This document shows, piece after piece, positions 42,990 through 52,542 of a DNA stretch of 64,000 bases. The number at the start of each line of letters is the position of its first letter. Position 1 is the stretch's first letter. The notes under the pieces were generated by a model. That model did not search any database. It was not told the DNA's origin and was given only the letters and a program-made list of their open reading frames with translations. The DNA lies in contig OX246743.1 of NCBI GenBank assembly GCA_945910005.1, positions 37,937,461 through 38,001,460 on the forward strand, in the 5' to 3' direction. This stretch comes from Isoperla grammatica. Its lineage: Eukaryota; Arthropoda; Insecta; Plecoptera; Perlodidae. The position numbers were made by a program, and so were the translations under genes.

Positions 42990-45560
42990 GCTCTTATAAT
43001 GAAGTCAATCCCTAAGAAAGGATTTTTAAAAATTCCGACCCTAAGGGGGTTAAAAAGGGGGTGGAAGGTTTTCATTAGACTACCTATATCTCAACAACTA
43101 AACGTGCTATAGATCTGAAAATTGGTACATAGGTTCTCCATTGTAAACAAAAAAAAGTAGTTTTACCATTTTTCGAAAATCCAGTTAAAAGGGGTGAAAA
43201 CGGGGGTTGAAGTTTTTATGAGCATATCTATAACTCTAATACCAAAGATGACATATGCGTGAAAATTTGTATTTAGATTCTTCTTTTAATATAAAGAATC
43301 ACGTGTTTCACCATTTTTCGAAAATCCAATTGCGGGGATGAAAACGGGGGGTGATTTTACAGCCCAAAAACCGAACATGTTACAGACGAAAAAATTGATA
43401 GTTATATTCTCCTCCAAAAATAAACGAACACAGTTTTACCATATTTACGAAAATTCAGTGAACGGGGGTGAATAGAGGGGTGATTTTTAGATCATGAGAC
43501 ACCTATATCTCAAAAACCGAAGATGTTACAGACGTGACAATCGGTAGTTAGATTCTCCAATAAAGATAAAGAAATATGTGTTGTACCATTTTTCTAAAAT
43601 CCACTCAAAATGGTTGAAAAGGAGCGATAGAATGAGGGGGTGATTTTTTTTTCTCAAAAACCCGAAGATGTTCCAGACGTAAAAATTGGTATAAAGATTC
43701 TCCTTTAAAAAAAAAGAAAAACATGTTTGACTTTCTTTCGAAAATCCAATAATGGGTGGCGAAAAAGGGGGTTGTTTAAAAAATGAGGATACCTGTATCT
43801 CATTAACCAAGGATGTAACGACTGTGAAAATTGGTATTTAAGAAACTTAAAAACAATTAGAAATATGTCTTAGCATTATACAAAAATCCAGTTATCGAGG
43901 GTGAGAATTGCGAGGGTGAATTTTTTTATGAGGGTATCTATACATCTCAAAATGCGGAAATGGTAAATGTTATATACATAATGATGTTTTTATTTTTTAA
44001 ATATCTTTAAAAAAAACTTAATACGTGCTTTACTTTTTCCATAACATTCCAGGGGGTGAATTTTTTTTTTTTTTTTATCTAAAAACGCAATATTTTACAG
44101 ACGTGAATTTATGTATTTGGATTCTACTTAAGAAATAAGTAGATAGGGGTTTTACCATTTTCCTCAAACCAAGGTAAGGCGGGTGAAAGAAGCCCAGGGG
44201 GGTGGGGGTGGTTTTCTAAATCTTAAAAACCGAAGTTGCTACAGGCGTGATAATTTATATTTTTATTCTTCTTTAATAATGAAGTCAATCCCTAAGAAAG
44301 GATTTTTAAAAATTCCGACCCTAAGGGGGTTAAAAAGGGGGTGAAAGGTTTTCATTAGACTACCTATATCTCAACAACTAAACGTGCTATAGATCTGAAA
44401 ATTGGTACATAGGTTCTCCATTGTAAATAATAATAAACATGTTCCGTTTGTGACTTTTAAAGAAATAACCCCCTGTTTTCACCCCATTAATTGGATTTGC
44501 TAACAATATTAAAAAACTTATTTCTTTGTGATACAAGAAAATAATATCCATACCAATTTTCAAGTCTGTTACGTTTACCATAATCGGTTATTAGATATAG
44601 CAATTTAAGAAAAAAAACACCCCCGCTTCTTACGTAAGGGGGTTACCTGGATTTTCAGAGAATGGTATAACATGTGTTTCTTTGTTTTTAAATTTGAATT
44701 TTAATAACAATATTCAAGGAGTAACTGTATCGGTTTTTTTAGTTAAAGCTGTATCTTTATTTTTAAAAACATACCCCCTTTTTCCCCACCCTTTATTGGT
44801 TTTTTGAAAAATGGTTTAATATGTGTTTTTTTAGTTTTGAAGAAGAATCTAGGTATCAATTTTCACGTCTCAAATATCTTCGGTTTTAGAGATTAAGAAT
44901 TCACCCCCTCTACTTCACCATCCCTTTTCATCCTCCTTAACAGGATTTTAAGAAAGTGGTAATGTATTTTGTATTCCTTTATGTTTGAAGGAGAATCGAA
45001 CCATCTATTTTCACTTCTGTAACACCTTCGTTTTTTGAGATATTTGTGTTCTAATTTACCCCCTCTTTTCACCCCCGTTAACTGGATTTTCGGGAAATGG
45101 TGAAACACGTGTTTATTTATTTTTAAAGCAGAATCTTACACTCAATTTTCACATCTGTAACATGTTCAGTTTTGGAGATTTTAAAACACCCCCAGTTTTC
45201 ACCCCTTAACTGGATTTTCGGAAAATGGCAAAACAAGTGTTTCTTATTTTGTAAAAAGGAACCTAAATATCAATGTTCATGTTTGTAGCATCTATGGTTT
45301 TGAGACATAGGTATCGTCATAAAAAAATTCAACCCCCTGTTTTCACTCCCATTCATATGATTTTCTAAAACCGGTAAAACATGTATTTCATTATTTTTAA
45401 TGAAGAATCTAAGTACCAATTTTGACGTCTGTAATACTTTCTGTTGTTGAAATATAAGTATTATAAAAAATGACTTGAACCCCCTTTTTCATCCCCTTAT
45501 GGACAGAATTTTCAAAAAACCTTCGTTAATGGGTGGGTTTGTCATAATAGCTACGTACCT
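42990..45560. repeat. Large mirror-like cluster of a degenerate repeat
   Basis: From 42990 to about 44430, roughly 120-bp units run in one orientation: AAAATCCA...GGGGGTGA, then ATCTC, ACCGAAGATGTTACAGACGTGAAAATTGGTA and TTAGATTCTCC. From about 44440 to 45560 the same units run in the opposite orientation (TGGATTTTC, CACCCCC, CCAATTTTCA). A stretch of about 155 bp (42998-43148) recurs almost unchanged at 44272-44427. The cluster resembles an inverted-repeat mobile element or a rearranged satellite. Confidence 0.7.
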
Positions 45561-45604
45561 ACCAAATTTCACGTTCCTAGGTTGAACGGTTTGAGCTGTG
45601 CGTT

Positions 45605-45700
45605 GATGAGTCAGTCAGTCACTCACTCACTCACTCACTCACTCACTCACTCACTCAGTAAGACACTTGCTTTTATACATATATATATATATATAAATTT
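45605..45700 (+). repeat. (TCAC)n and (TA)n microsatellites
   Basis: GTCAGTCAGTCACTCACTCA continues to about 45656 as (TCAC)n, followed by a (TA)n run at 45678-45696. It lies at the edge of the large mirror cluster and may be its simple-repeat terminus. Confidence 0.85.
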
Positions 45701-46142
45701 ATGTAATGTCACACCATTTCCCCCTCCCCAACCCTATACCATCGCTTTTTCATCATTCACCCCCCTAAAAGCGTCGCGTAATAACATAAACGGCCCCTGT
45801 AATGTTCGTTTTACACACATTGTTTCGCACATCTTTTACTTAAATACTAAGATTTAGTTTAGATTAATTTGTTCATAATTATAAATGGCAATCATAACTT
45901 AGTCTATTACATATGTTTGCAGTACAATGATGCGTAATTGCTAGCTTTACTAGCAGGTTTTAAAGTGCGAAAATAACATTGAATCAAGCGGCCATCATCG
46001 AAATATCTCCTCAAGCCGTTAGTAGCGCTAGTGTTGCGTGTCGCCGCCTTCTTGTATGTTAAATATGGACAGTGTCCAGTATTGTATTACACAATTACAA
46101 GACAAAACACATCACAAACGTGTTCATTGCTATTATTATGTC
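45701..46142. other. Intergenic spacer
   Basis: No recognisable feature. Confidence 0.4.
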
Positions 46143-46350
46143 AGGGCCCAGATTCACAAAGGTGCCCAAGTGCTAAGACGTCCTAGTTTAGGCAAATCTT
46201 AGTAATATAAACCACGCATATGTCGTTTTGCAATGTGATAAAGATAAAATATAGTAAAATATCAACAATTTAACTAATATTATTTGTGAATGTGTAGTAA
46301 TACCCAGAGATGATTTATCTTGATCTGTCTAGCTAGGATTTGCCTATTTT

Positions 46351-46494
46351 AGGGCCGGTCTTACAATCTCCTAATAATTTGTAGCAATTAAGCTATTCGG
46401 AGGATTTCAAAGGTTTTGATTGGTGGTTGCCATGGAGAAAACAAGCTATTCGACGAATAAGTAGTTATTGGGACATTGTAAGACTGGACCTTAG
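46351..46494. mobile_element. MITE-3 copy (first of tandem pair)
   Basis: Ends GGGCCGGTCTTACAATCTCC and CATTGTAAGACTGGACC; interior GCTATTCGGAGGATTTCAAA, GTTGCCATGGAGA and TATTCGACGAATAA. Confidence 0.8.
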
Positions 46495-46507
46495 GACAAC
46501 TTAGAGT

Positions 46508-46660
46508 TAGGGCTGGTCTTACAATCTCCTAATGAGAAAGTTATTTATAGCAAATTAAGCTATTTGGAGGATTTCAAGGGTTTTGATTGGTGGTTGCCTT
46601 GGAGACAACAAGCTATTCGACGAATAAATAGTTATTAGGACATTGTAAGACTAGACCTGA
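46508..46660. mobile_element. MITE-3 copy (second of tandem pair)
   Basis: Same structure as its neighbour, with ends GGGCTGGTCTTACAATCTCC and GTAAGACTAGACCTG. A fragment of the same family (CTTGTTTTCTCCATGGCAA) lies at about 46690-46735. Confidence 0.8.
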
Positions 46661-46735
46661 CATCTTTGTGAATCCATTCCCAGCATTGTAATGTCCAGAT
46701 ATCCTTCTAGTAACTTGTTTTCTCCATGGCAATGA

Positions 46736-48289
46736 AGTGCTTTTTAATGGTGCTTTATTAGTTACGCATGGCATTGTTTGCTATTTCTACATTAATTTAT
46801 TGTAATACTGGTAATAAATCAATTTAAATATGGGTATAATGAAAGTGAAATAGGTATGAATTCAATTATTGAAGCTCAATATGTATAATGATATAAAATT
46901 GTGTTCTTGTGAGAATCTTTTTGTAGTCCTCCAATATGTCCAAATAATTTCTCACCGTACATACTCATATATAAACGATTTTATCAATTGCATAATATTG
47001 TACACGCTTGCCTTCACATAATTGTAGACACAACGACATCGAGTCGTCATTTAGCGTCCTTTGTATTTGTATTTTTTGGTTTCTTTTGATTTATGTTTAT
47101 TTCATTCGTAACCTTTTCAAGTTAGAAGATATTTGACGTTCTGTTTTTCAAAAACTTTTGCACAATGAGATGGTGGGTGCGGAGGGGGGGGGGGGGTGGT
47201 AGCCGTGGAGAAGGTGGAAGAGCGAAGTTCAATCATGCTGTTACGATCACCTAACACAGACAGAAAAGTAAACATTCCATCGACATCCGTTGTCTCGAGT
47301 TGGCTTCGAGTAATTGTTTTCGAAAGTGAACGATTTGAAGATCTTGCGCTGACGTAATATGGAAATTAAACGTTACTTGGATCATTGACAGGTCTTAACT
47401 TTTACTATTAGATCATTTCTAGATTCAATTCGTTAAACGGTATCCTTAAAAAAAAGTAAAATGGGAATATTATGTACAGTAAGCCTCAATATGTATAAAA
47501 CACTGTCTTAAAACACGACGCTTCGGAAGGTTTTACTATTTAAACGTTATACAAAGAAAATAGTCCGATGTTTTATTATATTTTAAAGATATAACTCATT
47601 GTTGGCCATAATCATCAGTAATCCGTTTTGTATTGCATTGTAAATTTTGCAACTTCTTTTATTCTAAGATATTTGAAATCTCTATACATTTACACTTTCA
47701 ATACCTGTATGCATACGAGAACCATATCTAATTTGGACTACAACACGAACAATATGCCTAATTTACAACAAGTGTACGGAGATAAAAATACAATGGTGCA
47801 AATAATTGAAATGTACATTTAATGAAAATATGATCAATTATAACATATTACAAAAATACTGACAATTAACAAACCATAAATTATTGACCTTACAAAATAG
47901 GCGAGTTGAAGTACAAATCATGTATATTATATATTATTAACTCCTTTTCTGACAATCGCCACCAGATTTATCTGCACCAATGCCCGTATATGGATAGTGT
48001 TGATATAACTTCAATTATCATTTAGCAACCTTCCCTTAATAAACACATCAGATAAAGCTAAAGGTAAGACGATGCACTCTTGAGATGAAATCAACTTTAC
48101 AATCCACCCCGCATTCCACACTAGAGGCATCTCGCGGTCAGGAACTTAACCCAGTTTAAAATAAAAACAAAACAAATTGTTGCAACCGGTAGGAGAAAGG
48201 CTTCGGCTTCGATCACCGGTGTAGACCTATACTCGGTCTGCAGTCTTGTCTCGGCAAACCCATATCATAAAGTTGCAATATTATTTATT
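46736..48289. other. Intergenic AT-rich spacer
   Basis: A G13 run at 47184-47196; no gene or known element recognised. Confidence 0.4.
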
Positions 48290-48299
48290 ACAAAGTTTT

Positions 48300-48640
48300 A
48301 GGTTTAATTGATTGATTGATATTCAGGCTTAACGTTTTATATTTTTGCAACTTGGCTAATCGAGACGATGAGTGGGTGAAATTTGTAGATGAAATAGGGT
48401 GCTGTTTGAAGGAAAGTGGCAAGCGGGAGGGCGGGGAGGAAAGAAAAAGGGAAAGAAAAGGGAGTGGGGAGGATGTGGACTGCATTTCGTCTGACTTCTC
48501 CTATTCGACCTGTCCGGCTAGGGTAACCCTACCAGAAGCATACGCTTCCGCCGGCAATGCTCCAGGAATAATCGAAGCACGCAAACCTGCCCACGACGAT
48601 AAGGTAGCAGTCCCTGGGCAGGTTTTAGGTTTAAATCTAA
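48300..48640 (-). mobile_element. Retroposon family 3 copy with tail
   Basis: On the plus strand it starts with the reversed tail TTGATTGATTGAT. GCAACTTGGCTAATCGAGAC and a G/A-rich middle follow. It then runs through GACTGCATTTCGTCTGACTT, AAGCATACGCTTCCGCCGGC and ACGATAAGGTAGCAGTCCCT. This is the longest copy in the window. The open frame over it is a by-product. Confidence 0.8.
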
Positions 48641-49956
48641 GTCCGTAAGTAAGTAAATTTTACAGTTAATAAAAATAAAATAAATAAATTTGTATTTATG
48701 GTTTACCCGCTTAGTTATAAGAACTGATTTTCAGTGGGGGGGGGGGGGGGGGGGGGCATCACACCATTTGCTATGCTTCGTTTCTATTACAGCTCCAAAT
48801 TACCCTTTTATATTACATACGGTTAGATTCCAGTAAATTTTCGAATTTAATCTTGTCCTTCAATTCGTGTGTTTTTTGTATTGGTTCGTATTCCTGACTC
48901 ACTAATCACCCATAATTTAATATAGAGGGATCTGGTAGTCTCGCAAAAAATAATATAAACAGTTTTAGTTTTTCTAGTGGATCTATCTAGAAATACCATG
49001 ACACACTGCACAGTGGGAAACGTATTTGTTAAGTTTTGCGCTGCTCCGCATTAAGGAGTGTCTTTACTTATTATATTTTATAATAAAAAGCTCTAAAAAG
49101 AAAATATAATTTGTAAAACAATTCCATAACAACCAGAGGCTTCCCCTAACTACAAGGGACATCTCTTCTTTGAACCTACATTAGGAAGTTCCTATTGTTA
49201 TATTTAAAGATAAAACTTCCCATTCCAAAAAATATAATAAATCTTGTATAAAAAAATAAAATTCTCTTATAAGGAATATGTGTTTCTTATTGAAAGTAAC
49301 ATGTATAAAACAATTCTAAAGCAACCGGGGCTGCAATCACCGGATATCTAGATGACATCTCTGCATGGATGATCTCTTATGGTAATTGTTGAGGGACCAC
49401 GCACAACTGCAATCCCACCACTTCCTCGTTTTCTTCCAAGCCAGGGAAACAAAACACAACCGGATAGTTTTCGATTACAATTACATAGAAACGAGATCTG
49501 ATGTTTTTGTGTGTGTAGCTCACGGAAGCCGCGCGAAATAGTCCGTGACGGTCAATGCTGAGGTCTTGGCCTTGGACAGCCCTCGAGTCTCGAGTGAGCC
49601 GCTCAACTCAGCTCAGCTCAGTCATGTAATGTAGGTCAGTCAGCTATGCTTACTTTCTCTGATAATAAATACCTTCGTCGAGGATCCGATCGATTGGTGT
49701 GATTGTGTTGGGTTGGGTTGCTGTGGCCCGGTCAGGTGATAAGACGAACTTTGCGTGGCATTGGTATTTCGGTTCGTGTCTTTAAAACGATTGTGTGCAA
49801 ATTCACAAGACAAGATTGTCAGGGTCTACGGATAACGAAAACAAAAATATATGCGAAATTTATCACGATTGTATAAAATGTGGCGATATATGATGATATT
49901 ATTGTATTATAACAATTTTAATTAAAAGATGGAAACATAGTAGAACAGGTAAAACG
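48641..49956. other. Intergenic spacer with a GC-richer segment
   Basis: 48705-48756 is a truncated SINE-2 fragment (AACTGATTTTCAGT) whose G5 has become 21 G. 49510-49760 is GC-richer, with CTCGAGTCTCGAG and CTCAGCTCAGCTCAG. On the minus strand its edge has a donor-like AAAGTAAGC (near 49650). It could be a non-coding first exon of gene A, but this is weak. Confidence 0.35.
48705..48756 (-). mobile_element. SINE-2 fragment ending in a 21-G run
   Basis: AGAACTGATTTTCAGT matches the 3' part of SINE-2. Other copies continue GGGGGACTTT; here 48736-48756 is 21 consecutive G and the match stops. Confidence 0.65.
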
Positions 49957-50208
49957 TTATATAAAACCTAGTAGTTGGACTATACACTGTTCCTTATCAA
50001 GATCAAACAATTAAAAAGCGCAATATTTCGAGCCCTAATCAGAGCTCTTCGACAGGCGAAATCACACTAACTCGCAACCTGACAGCTGACCAAAGTGTGA
50101 TTTCGCCTGTCGAAGAGCTCTGATTAGGGCTCGAAATATTGCGGTTTATAATTGTTTGATCTTGACAAGGAACAGTGTATAGTCCAACTACTAGGTTTTA
50201 TATATAAC
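49957..50208. mobile_element. Long foldback element with a hammerhead-like core
   Basis: Two arms of about 112-115 bases (49957-50068 and 50094-50208), nearly perfect inverted repeats, around a 25-base loop. In the right arm 50107-50136 reads CTGTCGAA, GAGCTC, TGATTA, GGGCTC, GAAA. This is the layout of a hammerhead ribozyme (CUGANGA, stem II, GAAA) with A6 changed to U. Similar CTGA-stem-GAAA motifs occur in the terminal repeats of Penelope-like retroelements (family knowledge). No reverse transcriptase is nearby. Confidence 0.7.
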
Positions 50209-50231
50209 AATTTTGTTGTTAATGATGATAT

Positions 50232-50310
50232 TTGGGCTTGACGTCTCCTATTTTTGCAACTTGGCTAATCGAGACAATGAGTGGGTGAAGATGATGGTAT
50301 TTGGGCTTAA
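50232..50310 (-). mobile_element. Retroposon family 3 tail fragment
   Basis: ATTTGGGCTTGACGTCTCC, GCAACTTGGCTAATCGAGAC and GAGTGGGTGAA match the tail-proximal part of 48300-48640. ATTTGGGCTTAAC recurs at about 50310. Confidence 0.65.
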
Positions 50311-50639
50311 CAAGAACAATTTCGATTTTAAAAGTTGTAACAGATCACGTTCTGCTGTTCTGTTGCTGCAGACTGTTAACTTTAAGAAGCAGAGTGAATT
50401 TATGTGATCGCTTGCTATTTAAGTATGAGAACCTGGCCCTTGGTAGATTTTAGCCTGACGCAAGAAGACTTTTGATAAAAAATACATTCCTGGATCTAAT
50501 GTTAGTTTCCACCTTTGAGCCAACTGACGTTCTAAATTCACTTTGCTTCGTTAAAATCTAATTTGACTTCAGTCTGTAACTGTTTAATTTCATAATTCAA
50601 CTTGTTAATGTCACAAGATGAAGAACGTATGCTCCGCTC
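50311..50639. other. Intergenic spacer
   Basis: Nothing recognised. Confidence 0.4.
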
Positions 50640-51173
50640 CAAGAATATTCTTACTTGTGAATATATTGAGTTATGTATGAATATGGAACAAATAATCTAA
50701 ACTGAAACAAAAATACCATAAATAAATACATAAATTCACATTTAGAGTCCACCCACTCAGTAATGAAACTGATTTGCAGTGGGGGACTTTAATTTAAAGC
50801 GACTAAACCAACCCTGTGGGCTCCGAAAACCATCGGCGAATGAGCGATAACCAATCAAAGAAAGATCGATATTTCAAATATGAAACATATGAATCAGTGA
50901 TTGGACAGTGCGAACACCTGCGGACAAATGTCAGAATCAACAAGGCTGATTCAGAACAACTTTGAATTTATTGAGTGCTTCGTTGCTAGGAAGTCTTAGT
51001 AATGTCACACACAGTAGCGATTTGCAAAATAACCTGAGTACATTCATTTAATTTGATTCTTTCTAATTAATCTTAAATACACTAACTTTTTTCAAGAATA
51101 TTCTCACATGTGAATATATTGAGTAATGTATGAATTTGGAACAAACAATCTAAACCGAAATGGAAATACCTTA
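50640..51173 (+). repeat. 81-bp direct repeats flanking a SINE-2 copy
   Basis: AAGAATATTC, GTGAATATATTGAGT, TATGAAT, GGAACAAA and AATCTAAAC occur in the same order at 50640-50720 and 51093-51173. Between them lie the SINE-2 copy (50735-50998) and about 95 further bases. Confidence 0.75.
50735..50998 (-). mobile_element. SINE-2-like retroposon copy
   Basis: A tail AAATAAATACATAAATTC at the left, then ACTGATTTGCAGTGGGGGAC, GCGATAACCAATCAAAG and GTGCGAACACCTGCGGACA, ending GTGCTTCGTTGCTAGGA. Slightly shorter at the 5' end than 6060-6358. Confidence 0.75.
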
Positions 51174-52297
51174 TAGTGAGTCGTCACACACACAAAAAAA
51201 GCCATGCAATATTTTATGAAACCTCATATTTGGTTGTAATAATGTGCTTCGAGATTACTTTCTTCTCTGGAATGAACTACATCCTTGATGTTGCTTCACC
51301 TAAAGAAAGCTCCCGCATTAATAACATAAAGATGACTCTAGTAGGAAAACCCATTGCGTACAGGCGGCTGTGGGAGTGAAGTAAGAGAGGGTCGTGACAA
51401 CGAGTTGCCAATGTAAGGTATGAACCAACCATCAATAGTGTGAAAGTCAGACGATGAAACTGTATCCGTGATAAACGCCCACGTGTGTTATACTGTATGT
51501 ACACGTGTTGCAATACACTTGGCCCAAACCAAAGCCTTAATACACTCTCTGATATATAAGTGAAGGGTAGAAATCTTCTTTGCCTCAAAATCTCAAATTC
51601 TTTTTCTTTTCCTTTTTATATATTTTTTCGTATCTTTTACCTAGTTCGTAAGTTTATGGTCGTATAAATCTAACAATGATGAGCTGATGTGAAGAAATTT
51701 AAAATTTTGAAATGTAATTCGCTGGAAATGTTATTTCACCTACATGTTATATATCCCTTGGTTCGTCCCCTTCTCTTACAATAGACAAAATCGAATAAGT
51801 GATATGTGTAACTAGTCTATAACCTGTAATAGAATCAAGAAATCCCCCCCCCCCCCCCCCCCTCCCCAAATTTAGCAAATTTCATTTCAAGGAACGGGAG
51901 AAATTTACATGTGTGTGTTTTATCGCAATATTTACACTAAACACATAAATCATTAACTCAACTGGTTTTGATGTGGTCTGCCGACCATTTACAATGAACA
52001 ATGTCAAAAACTTATAATGTAACACTTTACAGAACAATAGTTGAATTTCACAACTCTGATATGGAGATATAAGTGGATTCGTTAGATAATCCCACTTTCA
52101 TTGTAACTTAACTTGAAACTGTCTGAAGAAACACGATAGTCGTCAAGTTGAGTATTTCCTGTTGGCCATGCAACGAGGACAATCGAGAAGGGAGAGAAAA
52201 AGAGCAACAGAAAGATAGATAATGAAAACGAATCTTATCGCTAGCATAATTTACAAAAAATCGTTTCAACTTATGAACACGTTGACCATTCCTAAGA
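51174..52297. other. Intergenic spacer
   Basis: A C19 run at 51844-51862. Open frames at 51176-51588 on both strands have no codon or splice support. Confidence 0.4.
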
Positions 52298-52542
52298 CTG
52301 CTACCTTATCGTGGTGGGTAAAGATTTGTGTGCTTTGGTGATATCCCGAGAGCTATGACGGCGGAAGCGTATGCTTCCATGGTAGGGCCACTCTAGCCGG
52401 ACAGGTCGAGGTGGAGAAGCCAGACGAAAGACCATTTTCCTCCTGTTTACGTCCTACTTGTCCCTTTCCTCCAAACATGGACTTCATATCACCTAGTTGT
52501 CGAGTTCGTCGTTAAACACAAATAATCAATCAATCAAACAAT
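52298..52542 (+). mobile_element. Retroposon family 3 copy with tail
   Basis: GACTGCTACCTTATCGTGGT, GGCGGAAGCGTATGCTTCC, GCCGGACAGGTCGAGGTGG, then a shortened middle and the tail AATCAATCAATCAAAC. Confidence 0.78.

Larger units (their letters stand above)
46143..46681. mobile_element. MITE-2 copy 2, carrying two MITE-3 insertions
   Basis: Outer ends GGGCCCAGATTCACAAAGG and CTTTGTGAATCCATTCCC match the termini of 10896-11164. Inside are two head-to-tail MITE-3 units (46351-46494 and 46508-46660). Confidence 0.72.
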
